64,000 nucleotides of DNA from Branchiostoma floridae (taxonomy: Eukaryota; Chordata; Leptocardii; Amphioxiformes; Branchiostomatidae). The DNA is taken from the NCBI RefSeq assembly GCF_000003815.2, contig NC_049989.1, forward strand, positions 11,053,273-11,117,272. Direction: 5' to 3'. A program made the position numbers and the translations under genes. Below the pieces are notes generated by a model, which worked only from the letters and a program-made list of their open reading frames with translations, was not told where the DNA came from and made no database searches. Positions 49,241-60,686 of this stretch are shown here, one piece after another; within the stretch, counting starts at the first letter, position 1, and every line of letters starts with the position of its first letter.

Positions 49241-50596
49241 CTAGTAGACGTCCGAGCGGTCGAGATTCTTCAACAGAATAGCGACTCTGAAACACATTTA
49301 ATGGAGATATATCATATAACGTTAGATCTACCATGAAGGCATGTAAAAAAACACAGTGAAAAAAATTCTAAACCAAAATTATTGCGCATGTAACTTTTAA
49401 AGTCTTGTATCTGTACATGTATAACCGCCCTTCGGCGTAACACACCAGCTTTGCAGGCACGCGTGATGTGGCAGCAGCTTGTTATATCACACTGAACGAC
49501 CCGTCACACCTATTTAAACTTTTGCACATCTATCTGTAAGTGTTCTTTGAAACTATCCAGAGAAGATGTGCTTAGTGATACTAAATCCCACTCTTCGGTG
49601 GTTCTGGGAAAATACAAGTTCTTAACACATCAATCATAGGCTGGTAACTCTGGTACTTGAAACACGACTTTTCCTTGTTTTCAGTTTGTAAGGACTTACC
49701 TTTCCTCACGCACGTGCAATTGGTCCGACAGGAACTTCTTTAAGGCTTCTCCGTGGCATTTCTTGTGTTCTTCCTTGGCGAAGGGGCCGACGGCCGAGAC
49801 CTCACACTGGACGAAGGGGCGAGCCGTGCCGCCCATGATAGCTCTCTGGCCCGCACGGGCGAACACCATCACGCGCTTGAGGAAAAAGTGCAACGTAACA
49901 CACGTCCAGAATTTTGACAGATCTTTCTGACTATATAAGACTTGGGTCACATTTCCAAAGCGGGGCCCGGTCGGGCAGTTTTCGGGAGCGAAAAGAATGA
50001 TGTAAAGACATCAAAATACACATTATGTTAAAATAAGATTCATGGGCATGATGTGTGTATATTTCTAGATATACATTTTAATTATTCGTTTTTAAAACAT
50101 TCCAATCGGGCCCCAGTTTGGAAAGTATGATATTAATGTGACGTAACGTTATGCCTAAACGGTCGTTGTCAGAGGCCAAGACTGACCAGGTAATAACGTA
50201 ATTCTTTTACTAAAAAGATGGCTAGCTAAATTACGTCTGTTGGGATCGGTCCAACTTGGCCAACAAGGCTGGACCCCAGGCTAAAAAAGACCGTACGTTA
50301 CAAATAAATGCGGTGGTGATAGACACTTCAGCATTTAAGTACCCCAAATTTACTTACTTTGCAAGGTAGTGGTAGGGAAGCTAATACGTGACAATTGATA
50401 GTACAAGTGGGTGCCTCAGCTAACTGTGCAGTTCATTACCTATTATAATTAGCTGAAATTTGAAGAAACAAAATATAAGTACACGCACGTCTTCCTTTTC
50501 CCGAAGTCGCTGGGCCAAAAACAGGGATAGTCCTCTGGCGAAATCGCCCGTCATAGAAGAAATTGGAAGATTGGAGCGAACCGTAGCACATATCAT
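49241..50596 (-). CDS. MIF / D-dopachrome tautomerase-family protein, three exons, no N-terminal proline
   Basis: Minus-strand exons 50489-50596, 49700-49875 and 49241-49286 join in phase to 109 residues. They align without gaps to D-dopachrome tautomerase through the first ~65 residues: SNLP near 8-11, EDRVMVFARAGQRAIMGGTA (cf. ADRVNVTVRPG), QCEVSAVG (cf. QLSISSIG), and FLSDQLHVREERVAILLKNL. Three-exon structure and exon edges match MIF/DDT genes. Family members are trimeric cytokine-like tautomerases using the free Pro after Met. Here residue 2 is Ile, so tautomerase activity is not expected. The C terminus stops at VYLINE-equivalent strand, about 8 residues short of the family end (reads DRSDVY then stop). 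An additional 5' exon, using AACAG| just upstream of the ATG, cannot be excluded. Same strand as the oligopeptidase gene; divergent from the TMEM35-like gene 588 bp away. Confidence 0.78.
49424..49550 (+). repeat. CCGCCCTTCGGCGTAAC interspersed repeat
   Basis: Reads ACCGCCCTTCGGCGTAACAC followed by CACCAGCTTTGCAGGCAC and further blocks shared with 22.89-22.99 kb. It lies in intron 2 of the MIF-like gene. Confidence 0.6.
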
Positions 50597-51183
50597 CGCG
50601 GAAATGCTGTTTTTGTGCACAAAACTTACAAGAAACAAGGTACAGTACTGGCGACAGAAAGGCTTAAAACAGATCCCAGACTGCATTGTACAGGGAATTC
50701 CCTGAGGAAAGTTCTATCCATACAAATGGACATTTGTGGTCACCATTTAATCCAGTGTACTTTATGATGCTCCATGCAGCGATTGATCAAGGATGATTGA
50801 AGATCTGTGGCTGGGTAACGAGCTGTGTGTCTTGTGTGTTGGTTACCAACAAAACGTTTCTGTTGAAAAAAGAAAGCCCAACGGACCTGGGCCATTAAGT
50901 TAATATTCCGGCCACAGGTAGATAAATAGTAGAAAACCAACTTGCTGCATCTGTATATCTTTTCATCATCAAAGTTTCTACAAATCTGTACTATTTACCT
51001 TGGTTTTGCACTTTTTAAATCGCTTAGCCGATGATTCCGTTGCCCCAAACAGGGATATTTCAAGAGTTTAGTTTGCTATTAAAAAACAATCGCCGCTAGA
51101 TGCCACTGCTGCATATGTACTTCAGACAAGTCTCGCTAGGTGTCACTATTGCACGGGTCACACCTGAACTTCCAGTCAGAATC

Positions 51184-52050
51184 ATGGCGTCTGTGGGCGG
51201 GATTGTTGCGACGGCTCTCTCCGTGCTCGTGGGTCTTGTTTTCGCCTTTTCCGGCGCTGTCAAGCTTTTCCCGGCAGTGAATCCAGACCTCCATCAAGAA
51301 ATGGTGAGCGCACTATCACAACTACTTTCCAAATGCCCTCGTAGAGTTGTATTTGTAGACTATTTTTGGGCAACGCCCCCCTCCCACCTGCACCTGACCC
51401 AAACCATCTGCGATCCAAGCGTTTAATTTCAGTGACAGTCAAATTTTTTGTAAGTATGGGAATACATGTACCAAGGATGCTTCCCTATAAACGTCTTGGA
51501 ATTGTGAGAAGAAAATTGTACTGGTATCTAAAAAAAAATAGTAACTAGAATTGATTAAAATTATCTGTGGACATTCTTCATTTCATCACTCATCAATATT
51601 TAAAGTTTGAGATGTTTTGGTATAAATATATTGAATCATTCATGAATGAGAGACATTGTTTGGAGTGTAATTGTTCATAGAAATGACAGTCAAGTTCTGT
51701 AACTTTTTGTAAATTCTGTTACTAATGTTTTGTCTCTACAGGCCAGCAAGTTTTCGACATATTCTCCCATCTTTCCGCTGGCGGACGTCACAGGATTCCA
51801 CCCCTCCCCGGAGCTCTATCGCCAGGTTGTCGGAAGCTTGGAGCTCATTTCTGGACCCGGAATCATCCTCTTTCCCGCTGAGCTGAAAACGATCTGCAAC
51901 GGAATCCTGTTTGTCATCATGTGTGGGGCCTGCTACACTCACTTTGCTCTCGGAGAGCCTTTCATTGTGCCGATGGTGCTTGGAGCTATGCTGGGGTGCA
52001 TTTATTTCCTCAGGCACCAGGGGGAGCCGTCCAAGGAAAAGGCCCAGTAA
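51184..52050 (+). CDS. TMEM35/DoxX-like membrane protein, paralogue 1
   Basis: Two exons, 51184-51303 and 51742-52050, phase 0, 142 residues. Start chosen at ATCATGG (A at -3) because the hydrophobic N-terminal segment begins there; the longer upstream frame adds a non-hydrophobic leader. Four hydrophobic segments at about 5-25, 68-86, 91-108 and 112-128 and the pattern FAFSGAVKLFP, FPLADVTGF, YRQVVGSLELISG match the TMEM35 family (DoxX-like fold), nearer to short TMEM35B than to TMEM35A/NACHO, a nicotinic receptor chaperone. The C terminus is short and Lys/Glu-rich (KEKAQ). AATAAA at 52,274-52,279 could end the mRNA. Function is not predictable beyond membrane localisation, probably ER. Confidence 0.85.
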
Positions 52051-53190
52051 AACAAACTTGTCACACAAAGCTGACCATTGGCCTCCCGACTTTCTCCAGA
52101 CCATGGTTGGGAGTTTAAGTTGTGACTAAGTTCATCTGTGTCTTAGGGTATCTGTATCTGTATCTACATAGCCGGTGTAACCGCCCTACGGCGTATATTA
52201 AAGCGTGGTTGCTGGTTGCCCACAAATCAGGGGTGCATTTTTTTTTAAATTGGGGTGTGTACTTATTCAAGAAAATAAAAAGGTATCTAAAACATGAAAG
52301 TCAACAATCGATTTTGAGAAATCAAACCCAGGAAAGTACTAGTAAATTCTTTATAGAGGTAATCAGAAGAGTGCACTGGAACTAAATTAGGATTGACTCC
52401 AGGCTACTCCTAACCCAGCACAAACTTTGGTTGTGGAGTGGTCAATAAAAAGTGTTGTGGGAAGGTCCTGAATATGTGAGGGGCTTAAACAAACTGGAGG
52501 ACTAATACTTGTACATCAGCCATAATTCATGATCAGACTGCAGTCACAATGTCACAAATGCTGACAGCATATTTTCCTAGTAGTATCCAGTACAAATGTA
52601 GTATCCAATAGTATCCAGTATTTTGTGTTTTTTCTGTAGTATCCAGGTTTCCTGCTGTCTAAAAACCTTGGAAGACATTTTTATAGCTACTGCTTCAAAA
52701 GACATTTATTCCCTAAAGGCATGTCAACATGTTAATCCAGGAGATTATTAATAATTTGTGTATTGACTCAAGTTTTCCTCTGTCTCAATCACTGACAAAT
52801 GTAACATTAATGTTAAAATATTCTCTTTGACTATTAGTATTACTATTTTAGCAGTTACTGTAATACATCTAATATAATACAGTGGGCACAATGTAATAAT
52901 AACAATACAATGTAAAAGCATCAGCTATTGAAAAGAAACACTTTTTATGTGTAACGTTACATGTACATACCTTCAGTATACAGAAAGGGGCATTCATATA
53001 ATACATAGAGCAAGGTCAAGGAATTCAAATATACAGGAAGACATGCTTGTAGATCTTTTGAAATAAAAACAAAGGTACAAACAATGACAGATTCTATATA
53101 TTCACCTTGAGTATTCACCTTGAGCGACAGCCAGTAGGTACCCGTTAGAGTAATGAGGCTGTACATAGTTAAACTGCGGGGCTGTAGCAT
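52051..53190. other. Downstream region of TMEM35-like paralogue 1
   Basis: Holds the 3' UTR, a fragment of the CCGCCCTWCGGCG repeat at 52,171-52,200, and an inverted copy of the 27.65-kb repeat at 52,418-52,495. Otherwise AT-rich, with nothing recognised. Confidence 0.55.
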
Positions 53191-53194
53191 CTGG

Positions 53195-53251
53195 TCTTCC
53201 TTCCTTCCTTCCTTCTCTCCTACCTTCCTTCCTTCCTTCCTTCCTTCCTTC
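53195..53251. repeat. CTTC microsatellite at the retrotransposon 3' end
   Basis: (TTCC)n with one CTCCTAC interruption, directly following the last codons of the retrotransposon on the minus strand. Confidence 0.85.
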
Positions 53252-55400
53252 GTTCTTTCTTCACTGCAACCTACTAGTTCAGTAGGAGAACTCGTATTCG
53301 TACAGGTCCTTGTGTGTGTTCCACTCAGCCGACAACCTTGATTTGAACAAGTTCACTGATTTGCTGGTCACCGTCTGTTCGGAGAGCTTATTCCACATGG
53401 GTATCACTCTTGCTGGGTAAAAATTGGCCCTTGGACCCTTGGAGCACTGTATCTGGTACTTGTACGAGTGGCCTCTTGTGGAGGTTGCCAGGCTAGGCGT
53501 GAGCATAGCTCTGCTACACTCGGGTTGCAGTGGTTACTGGTTCTGCATGTGACTAACCCATGTGTTATCTTGTAGAGAAGAATTATGTCTGCTCTTTTCC
53601 TTCTGAAGAGAAGTGTGGGTAGTCCCAGAGCCCTTAGCCTCTGTGAGTAGGGAAGGTGGGAGATTGAAGGAACCAGCTTTGTAGCTCTTCTCTGTACCCT
53701 CTCCACCATGTCTTTGTCTCTCTTTGTTTTTGGATCCCAAATGACCGTTGCATACTCTAGGTGGGGACGTATCAGGCTTTTGTACTGCAACACAAATGAG
53801 TCTATGTCCAGATATTTGAAAGTGTGTCTTATAGCACCGAGCACCTTGTTGGCTTTGTTGACCTGGTTCTGTACATGACTGCTGAAGCTCAGCTTACTGT
53901 CTATGAGTACTCCTAGGTCTTTCTCTTCCGTTGTACACTGTAGGGTATGTACTGATCCGTCTGTCTTGATCATTGTGTATTTGTGTCCGGGATTACCCTT
54001 CCCAAGGTGCATCGGCTTACACTTATCAGGGTGGAATCTCATCTGCATTTTTCTCGACCATTCTTGTAGTTGGTCTAGATCGGCCTGAAGGCAGGTCGTA
54101 TGACCTTCTCTTGCACAGTCCTCGACGGTTGCATAGATCTTTGTGTCATCCGCAAAGAGAGATACAAAGTTCTGCAGTGTGTCCGGTATATCGCTCACGA
54201 AAATCATGAATAGTAAGGGACCCAGTACACTCCCTTGTGGGACTCCGCTTTCTACCCTCTTCCAGGACGATGTAGCTCCGTTTACCGAGACTCTTTGTCT
54301 TCGTTGGGTTAGGAAGCCTCGTACCCACTCTAACAGCTTTCCTCTAATGCCAAAGGATTCGACCTTTCTAAGGAGCCTTTCGTGTGGGACCGTGTCAAAA
54401 GCCTTAGCATAGTCTAAAAATATAACATCCACTTGTAGTCCGTGACTTAAGGCTTCGGTCCACACGTCAAGTGCCTCGAGTAGGTTAGTCACTGTTGATT
54501 TCCCCTTGGAAAAACCGTGCTGTTGCTCACATGTGAAATTGTTTATCCTCATGTGTTCAATCACCTTGTCTGAGATTATTCTTTCCAGCATCTTGCAGGG
54601 CACTGATGTTAGCGAGACGGGACGGTAGTTTGCTGGGTCTGACTTCTCACCCTTTTTGAAGATAGGAGTGATACTTGCTTCCGTCCACTGCTCTGGAAGT
54701 ACTGCATTACTTAAGCTGAGTTGATAAACCTTGGTTAGTGGGACCACGATTTCGTGTGACAGTTCTCTAAGAATTCTCGGGTGAAGTCCGTCATTACCTG
54801 GGGACTTGTCCGGACGCAGCTGGGATAATTGGTCCATAACCATTTCCTCAGTGACTTCTATTTTGTCCAGGACCGGAGTCTGTAGAGGTTTAGGATCGAA
54901 TACTGGCATGTTGTCGTAGATCTCGCGTGTGAAGGTCTTATGGTACTGAACATTTAATATTTCTGCTTTGTCTTTGTCTTTGGTAGCAAAGTTACCCTTC
55001 GTGTCCTTCAAGTCACCCACCTGTGATTTTACTGATCTGCGGGAGTTCACATAACTCCAAAAAGCTTTATTGTTTGTCTTAGCTTCCTTGGCGAGTGATC
55101 GTTCAAAGTCTCTACGTGCTTGTCTTGCAGCATGTGTTGCGGCATTTCTACATTCTTTGTAAGTTTTCCAGTCTTCCTTGCTTTTCGTGTTGAGGTACCT
55201 TAACCATGCATGGAATTTCTTTCTGGCTTTACGTTGAGCCTCATGTGTCATCCACTTCGGTTTGCTTTTCTTTGTTGTATTTCCCGTTCTCTTCGTCGGT
55301 ACATTCTCTTCTACCACCTTCATTACTTTCTCTTGCAGTGTGTTGAAGGCCTCCTGGTATGTTATTGTCTGTTTCAATTTCTATGTGAAGACCAAACAAA
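53195..55400 (-). mobile_element. 5'-truncated non-LTR retrotransposon (CR1/Jockey-like) with microsatellite tail
   Basis: A 657-residue open frame (53,404-55,377, minus) contains a non-LTR reverse transcriptase: LRPDKSPGNDGLHP, YRPVSLTS, motif A LDYAKAFD (321-328), motif B GVPQGSVLGP (378-387) and motif C FADD (408-411), plus the HLEYATVIWDP block in the C-terminal part. The apurinic endonuclease that should precede it is absent, so the copy is 5'-truncated. A frameshift near 53,505 splits off the last ~70 residues, which continue in another frame to 53,279 (ending DLYEYEFSY). The 3' end runs into (GAAG)n on the minus strand, 53,195-53,251, as in CR1-type elements with microsatellite tails. 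The long intact frame indicates a fairly recent insertion. Confidence 0.92.
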
Positions 55401-55662
55401 AAGATAATTTGAGCTGCCGGACATTTTTTCTCTTTTTTTTTTGTACAATCAAAGTTATAGGTGTCTAAAACTTACTTAGTAATATTGTGTTGTTTCATTC
55501 AATCCTTTGATTACAGTACCAAAGTACAATCATTATTAACGTTTCGCCCATTCCTCACAACATCTGCTTCGAGATAATTTTGTCTCACCAGGTTAATGTG
55601 CTGTTTTTAATAAAACCGCTAGGCGCGCTGTTGTGTAACATATTTAGACCGCCCTTTTCAAA

Positions 55663-57165
55663 ATGGCGTTTGGGAAGCTCGCTGTGACAATAGCGTCGGT
55701 GACTCTTGGCGTTTTGTTCGTCTTTAAGGGCGCTGTGAAGTTATTTCCCGAAGTGAACGAGGAAATCTACCAGGACTTCGTAAGTTTGCAAAGTTTTGGT
55801 GCCCAATTTTGCCCATATGGCGTTGTAGAATGATTTGAAACTCCAGATTTTGACGCGCTTGGTTTTTTGTTTCGGGGAAAGAAACTCCCGTGGGATGACA
55901 GTTGAATGACAGATGTTGTATCTTGCTGCAAAGTTACACATTTTGGCTTGGATTCCACAGTTCAAAGTGATTTCTTGTGAATCCAGCTACTAAATGATTT
56001 GAGGGGACTACGAAACATGTATTTTCACTCAGTTTTGCGCCAGATTTTTAAAGGTTTGAGAAATAATTTAGACCCTGGGGTGATGCGGTAAGAACTAAAA
56101 CTCCATCCACATTCCACAAATATTTTGGTGCTTTTCTTTGTTTAAGTTACCTTTAGTTGTAACAAAATTCAGAACATAGAATTGAAGAAAAAGATGTTTG
56201 GGTAACCACGAAGACATGTGGTAGCTTGCCACATGTGTTTCTACTAAAAACATATGATATGCATCTTCAAGCAGATGTTAGGAGGAAGACCCTTTTTGTA
56301 TTGCATGCGAAATTTTTCGTGATACCACATCTCCTTAACGTGTTTTATCCTTAGAATATCATCCAGACAATATCCATGAGAAAGACTTCCACTAAATAGA
56401 AATACAGGAGGTTAGACTTTCCTCCTGGAATATCAATCTTCACAGCCATTCTGGGTCAATGACCTCACAGCTGTTCACACTTTCAAAGGATGCTTATCTT
56501 CAGTTCATCATAACCTAATGTGTAGGATTTAAGCTAGTAAGAAATAAAACATGTATGTTTCCTACATGTACGTATGCCCTAACATATTTCTTACAAATAC
56601 ATGTTAGAAGCTGAGGTCTGGTCTGGCATGAATTCTATTATATAATTTCTAATGCTCAGTCATGAGCAACTGCTGTTATTTGAATATGATTTGCCTTCCA
56701 ACATCATTTCTTTGTTTCATAACATGGACAGAGAATAGCCGAAATATTCAAACAGTCCTCTAGTTTTCCTTAGGATAACTGAGGACCAGATTTTTCCATG
56801 ATTTCACAACAACACTTTTATTGCGTTTTGTTGATAATCAGGTCATGCGGTTTGGCCGGTATTCTCCAGTCTTCCCATTGGCCGACCTTACCGGATTCCG
56901 CCCGCCTCCGGATCTCTATCGCCAGTTCGTAGCTTGGACGGAACTCGTCGCTGCTCCGATGCTCGCTCTGTTCGGCGGAACCCTTGGAACTCTTGCCAAC
57001 GTTATCCTGTTTGGCGTCATGCTCGGAGGAGTGTGTACGCACCTTACGCTAGGGGACCCGGTGTCCCTGTTTGCTCAGGAGCTGGGTTTGTTGATCGTTC
57101 TGGGATGCCTGTTTGTTCTACGGAGGGTCGAAGCTTCTAAGGCAGCTAAGGAGAAAGAACAGTGA
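55663..57165 (+). CDS. TMEM35/DoxX-like membrane protein, paralogue 2
   Basis: Two exons, 55663-55779 and 56842-57165, phase 0, 146 residues. Same exon architecture as paralogue 1. Conserved blocks include LFVFKGAVKLFPEVN, YSPVFPLADLTGF, LYRQF and a fourth hydrophobic stretch near GLLIVLGCLFVL, followed by a charged KAAKEKEQ tail. The first ATG lies in CAAAATGGCG, similar to a YY1 core. It lies 3.6 kb downstream of paralogue 1 in the same orientation, so the pair arose by tandem duplication; the many substitutions suggest it is not recent. AATAAA at 57,955-57,960 is a possible polyadenylation signal. Confidence 0.85.
55780..56841. other. Intron of TMEM35-like paralogue 2
   Basis: 1.06 kb, GTAAGT donor and ATCAG acceptor. 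Nothing coding recognised. Confidence 0.75.
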
Positions 57166-60100
57166 ACGAGAAAGTCACTTCTGATGTGTCTAGTTCCACT
57201 TGTGGCAACAGTGGACCTCTCAAACCAATCTTCAACAAGGCAAGCTGAGATTCAAAGACTTCACCTCACACAGAACACAGAGAAGTTGGCCCCCTGGCAA
57301 AACATACAGAAACTGCAGTGTAGAATACTAGAAATGCACACACTGTCAGACAAGCAGGTGTGCATAAATACCATTTTAGATCCGTGTCCATTGTCAGAAG
57401 ATGTTGGGGTGGTGTCATCTACAAGCACATTTACTTGTGCCAGCGGCAGTAGAGAAGCCAGGCAGTCAGAATACATTACAATCTGCTTGGAGATTTGGAG
57501 TAACTATTACTATTTATCTATCTGCATCTATTTATAAAAAGCTGACAGTTGTGCCAAAAGGTTTTCATTCAGCAGAAGTTCATGTTCATATCTAAAAGTC
57601 AATGAACACATATTATCATTGTTTTACAAAATCCATGCTAGAAGATTCTAGACTATCGCAACCTGAGAGTATCTGATGAGATAAAGTTTCGTTTTTCAGA
57701 AGTGAGTATTGTTTTAATTTCAATCATATTGTCATAACTTAAGGATAGAATACTATAGCTAATACTAATATTACATAGTCTGATTTTTAATACTAGTAGT
57801 TGTCAGATTGTAGCTAAGTTAGCTATAATTTACCAAACTGAGATGTGTAGTGGATAGTGAGTGAGTTTATAGCTTAACACAAGACACCTTCGGTATTGTT
57901 ACACATCATAACTACTAATCACAGGTTGCAATCAAAGACATGTATTTTGACCAAAATAAATTTTTCTAACCAGACTCACTACTGTACTTACTCTTGTCAA
58001 GAAGTTTATGTTTCTGTAGGTTGTATTTGTTATTTAACAGCATAAAATAGATTGTTATATTTGGCTAATGTGTGTGATCTTGACCATTTGAATTGAATGA
58101 ATACATTTGTAATTAGATAATCAGCAATTTATTTTGTACTGAAAAGGAATAATGTAGATCTGGAGTTCTGGACAATGCTATAGTCATAGTTCTAGGGGGT
58201 CAGTCTGGTAAGAAAAAATTAGTCACCACAAGCAAAAACACAAACCTGTTTGATCAAATATTTTGGCTTTTATTTTTGTGCACAGTTGTGAACAGGTGCC
58301 TCATCTAAGTATGTACAAATCCTTACTTTTGTCAGCACTATTTGAGAGAAACAAAGCAAGCTTGAAGTGCAATGGCTTACACAAACCACTTAAGTAGGAA
58401 ATTTATTGACAATAGGAATGGGACATATGAGAGCTATAAAAATGGGCTTTCTTAGTGCATTGCAGAGTGAAAACCTGTATCATTAAGAAATGCAAAGAAC
58501 AATTTAATATTCAAGAAAATTCTATAACAAGGTTATATGCTGTTGAGCAATTTCAGAGTACAGTCAAACCTGGCTATAGTGACCACTCAAGGCAATTGCA
58601 GAAATGCTTTTGATATGTTTTGTTGTAGCAACACACTACACTTAACGTTACAGTTTACATGTATCCAACAAAAAATAATAACACATAAAGATAAACATCC
58701 TTATTACTCTGATTGGGTACCTAGTACTGGCTGCAATGGTACATCTAGGTGAATTAGATGTACTGTAGTATGGTGTATATGTTTCATTGCCATGGAAGAC
58801 ATTTGCTTCCTGGATAGACCATCTCACAACTTGTGGTCCTCAGACAACTGTACTGAACTTGAAAACCAACATGAAAGCAACTTTTTAAACCTCTTCACTG
58901 GCAAAAACTTGCAAGAAACACAGACTGATCCATACATCTGCTTGGAGATCATCAGAATTCGGCCATACAGAAATATAACTGGTCAGATAGTTGTGAATAG
59001 TTGATGAATGTATAATTTGGCAACAGACTCAAGATTTCTTTGACACAGTACATTGCACAATGCAGCATGCGGCATGGAAGGCAACATACACTTGTAGGAT
59101 ACTGGAGTTTTCTTTTGAGGACACAACCAAGGTCTTACCTCCCAGCATTTCAGCAGTCCATCTAAATATCTGCTATCATTTTAAAGAGTTTTTCAAATAA
59201 AATTTCACAGTAGGGAAACTGGCAAATGAGGTTTTGACAGTGTTTTAAATTGGTTGAAAAAATTCTGCAGTGCATTAGAATGTATAGAAAATACATAATC
59301 AATTTGTGGTGTCATAATGAAGGGGTCACGGAAATTGCCAACTTTTGGGTTTAAATTATATGCATGCAGGAACTACTTCTCCCCACTAGATGGCGCTACA
59401 GCACATCCCACAGGAAGGTACACAGTAGATTGACTAACAAAATGTTGGCAGGTAAAGAAGCACTTGGTTGTATTCTAATTATGTCATGCATGAGAAAATA
59501 TTTACCATTAATGATGAGGTTGAAATTCTGAAGTGCTAGTGCCTTGATAATTCAAGTTTTTATTTTTTATTTGCTTGGTCAAGCTTAGCCTAAGATTATC
59601 AGTAATCGTCAAAAGTTGGTATGTCTACCTGAGTCACTTTTCTTCTTAAAAAAAGCCAAACATTTTCCCAAAACTTTTTTTCAATAATATACAGGTATTG
59701 ACATTTGTGCATCCTTTTAAGAGTTAATAAACTCTTTTATTCTTTGTCCAAGAAGTGTTCAAAATGTTTTCTGGACACTGTCTACTAGACAAAATCCGTT
59801 CGATTATAAAACCCTTCAAAATGGATTGAATTTGAAGATGGTGACATTTCTTCATGCATTTTTACACTTTGATACAATGTCTGATTTGAGAAGGAATGTT
59901 GGATAACTGATCTGATAAAATTAAAGCAACTCTAAGTAAAAATTGGTCATATACTTGTCTTCCATATAGTTGTTTTGACTAGGGCTGGGTACCATACTGA
60001 AAATTCAGGTACAGGTCTATTACTCTATAGGATCAGATCTTGGTCCGAACCTGAACCTGGACCTGATTGTCTGTGAAAACTTGTGAATGGGTGATACTCA

Positions 60101-60686
60101 AAACAATGGTCTATTTTGTTACAAAGGAATCTGTTTGGTGGAGTATCCGACTCCCACCAGAGTTTAAAAATTACAAGGCTAACTGCCTCTGTATGTGTAT
60201 ATGTAGAAATAACTGTAAACTCTACTCTACTTTGCTTTTGTTATTTTCTTGGACAAAAACGTGTGGATGCCTTCTGATATAGTGTGCTCATTTCCATCTT
60301 GGTGTTTACTTTGATATGAGTGAATCAAACATAATGCACAAAGCTGGTTTGTTATATCAGTCATAAAAGCAAACAGATATGATGAAATGTTGGTTCTAAA
60401 ACAAGGTTTGGTTGGAGAAGTATGTTGCTATAAGCCTGTTCAAGGTTTGAGCTGCACATGCAGTGTGATGTATTGTGGGTAAAATGGCAAAGTTGAAGGC
60501 CCCTAAAACACCTCTAGACAAGAACTGTTTACACACTAGGGGACATCACCTTTGACCTTACACATGCACAGTTCAAACCTTGTAGCAGCTTATTGAGATA
60601 TTTCAACTGCCCTGCCCCCCTCCCCACTTATACCACCCCCTCCTTCCCCTGGATCACAATAAAAAGTATGATATTGCACAGTGGTG
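57166..60686. other. Convergent spacer between TMEM35-like paralogue 2 and PISD
   Basis: AT-rich 3.5 kb. Contains presumed 3' UTR sequence, a CAGTCAAACCTG element fragment near 58,560 and a CAGCACAT/CTAGATGGCGCTACAG stretch near 59.39 kb. No coding exon was recognised on either strand. Confidence 0.55.
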
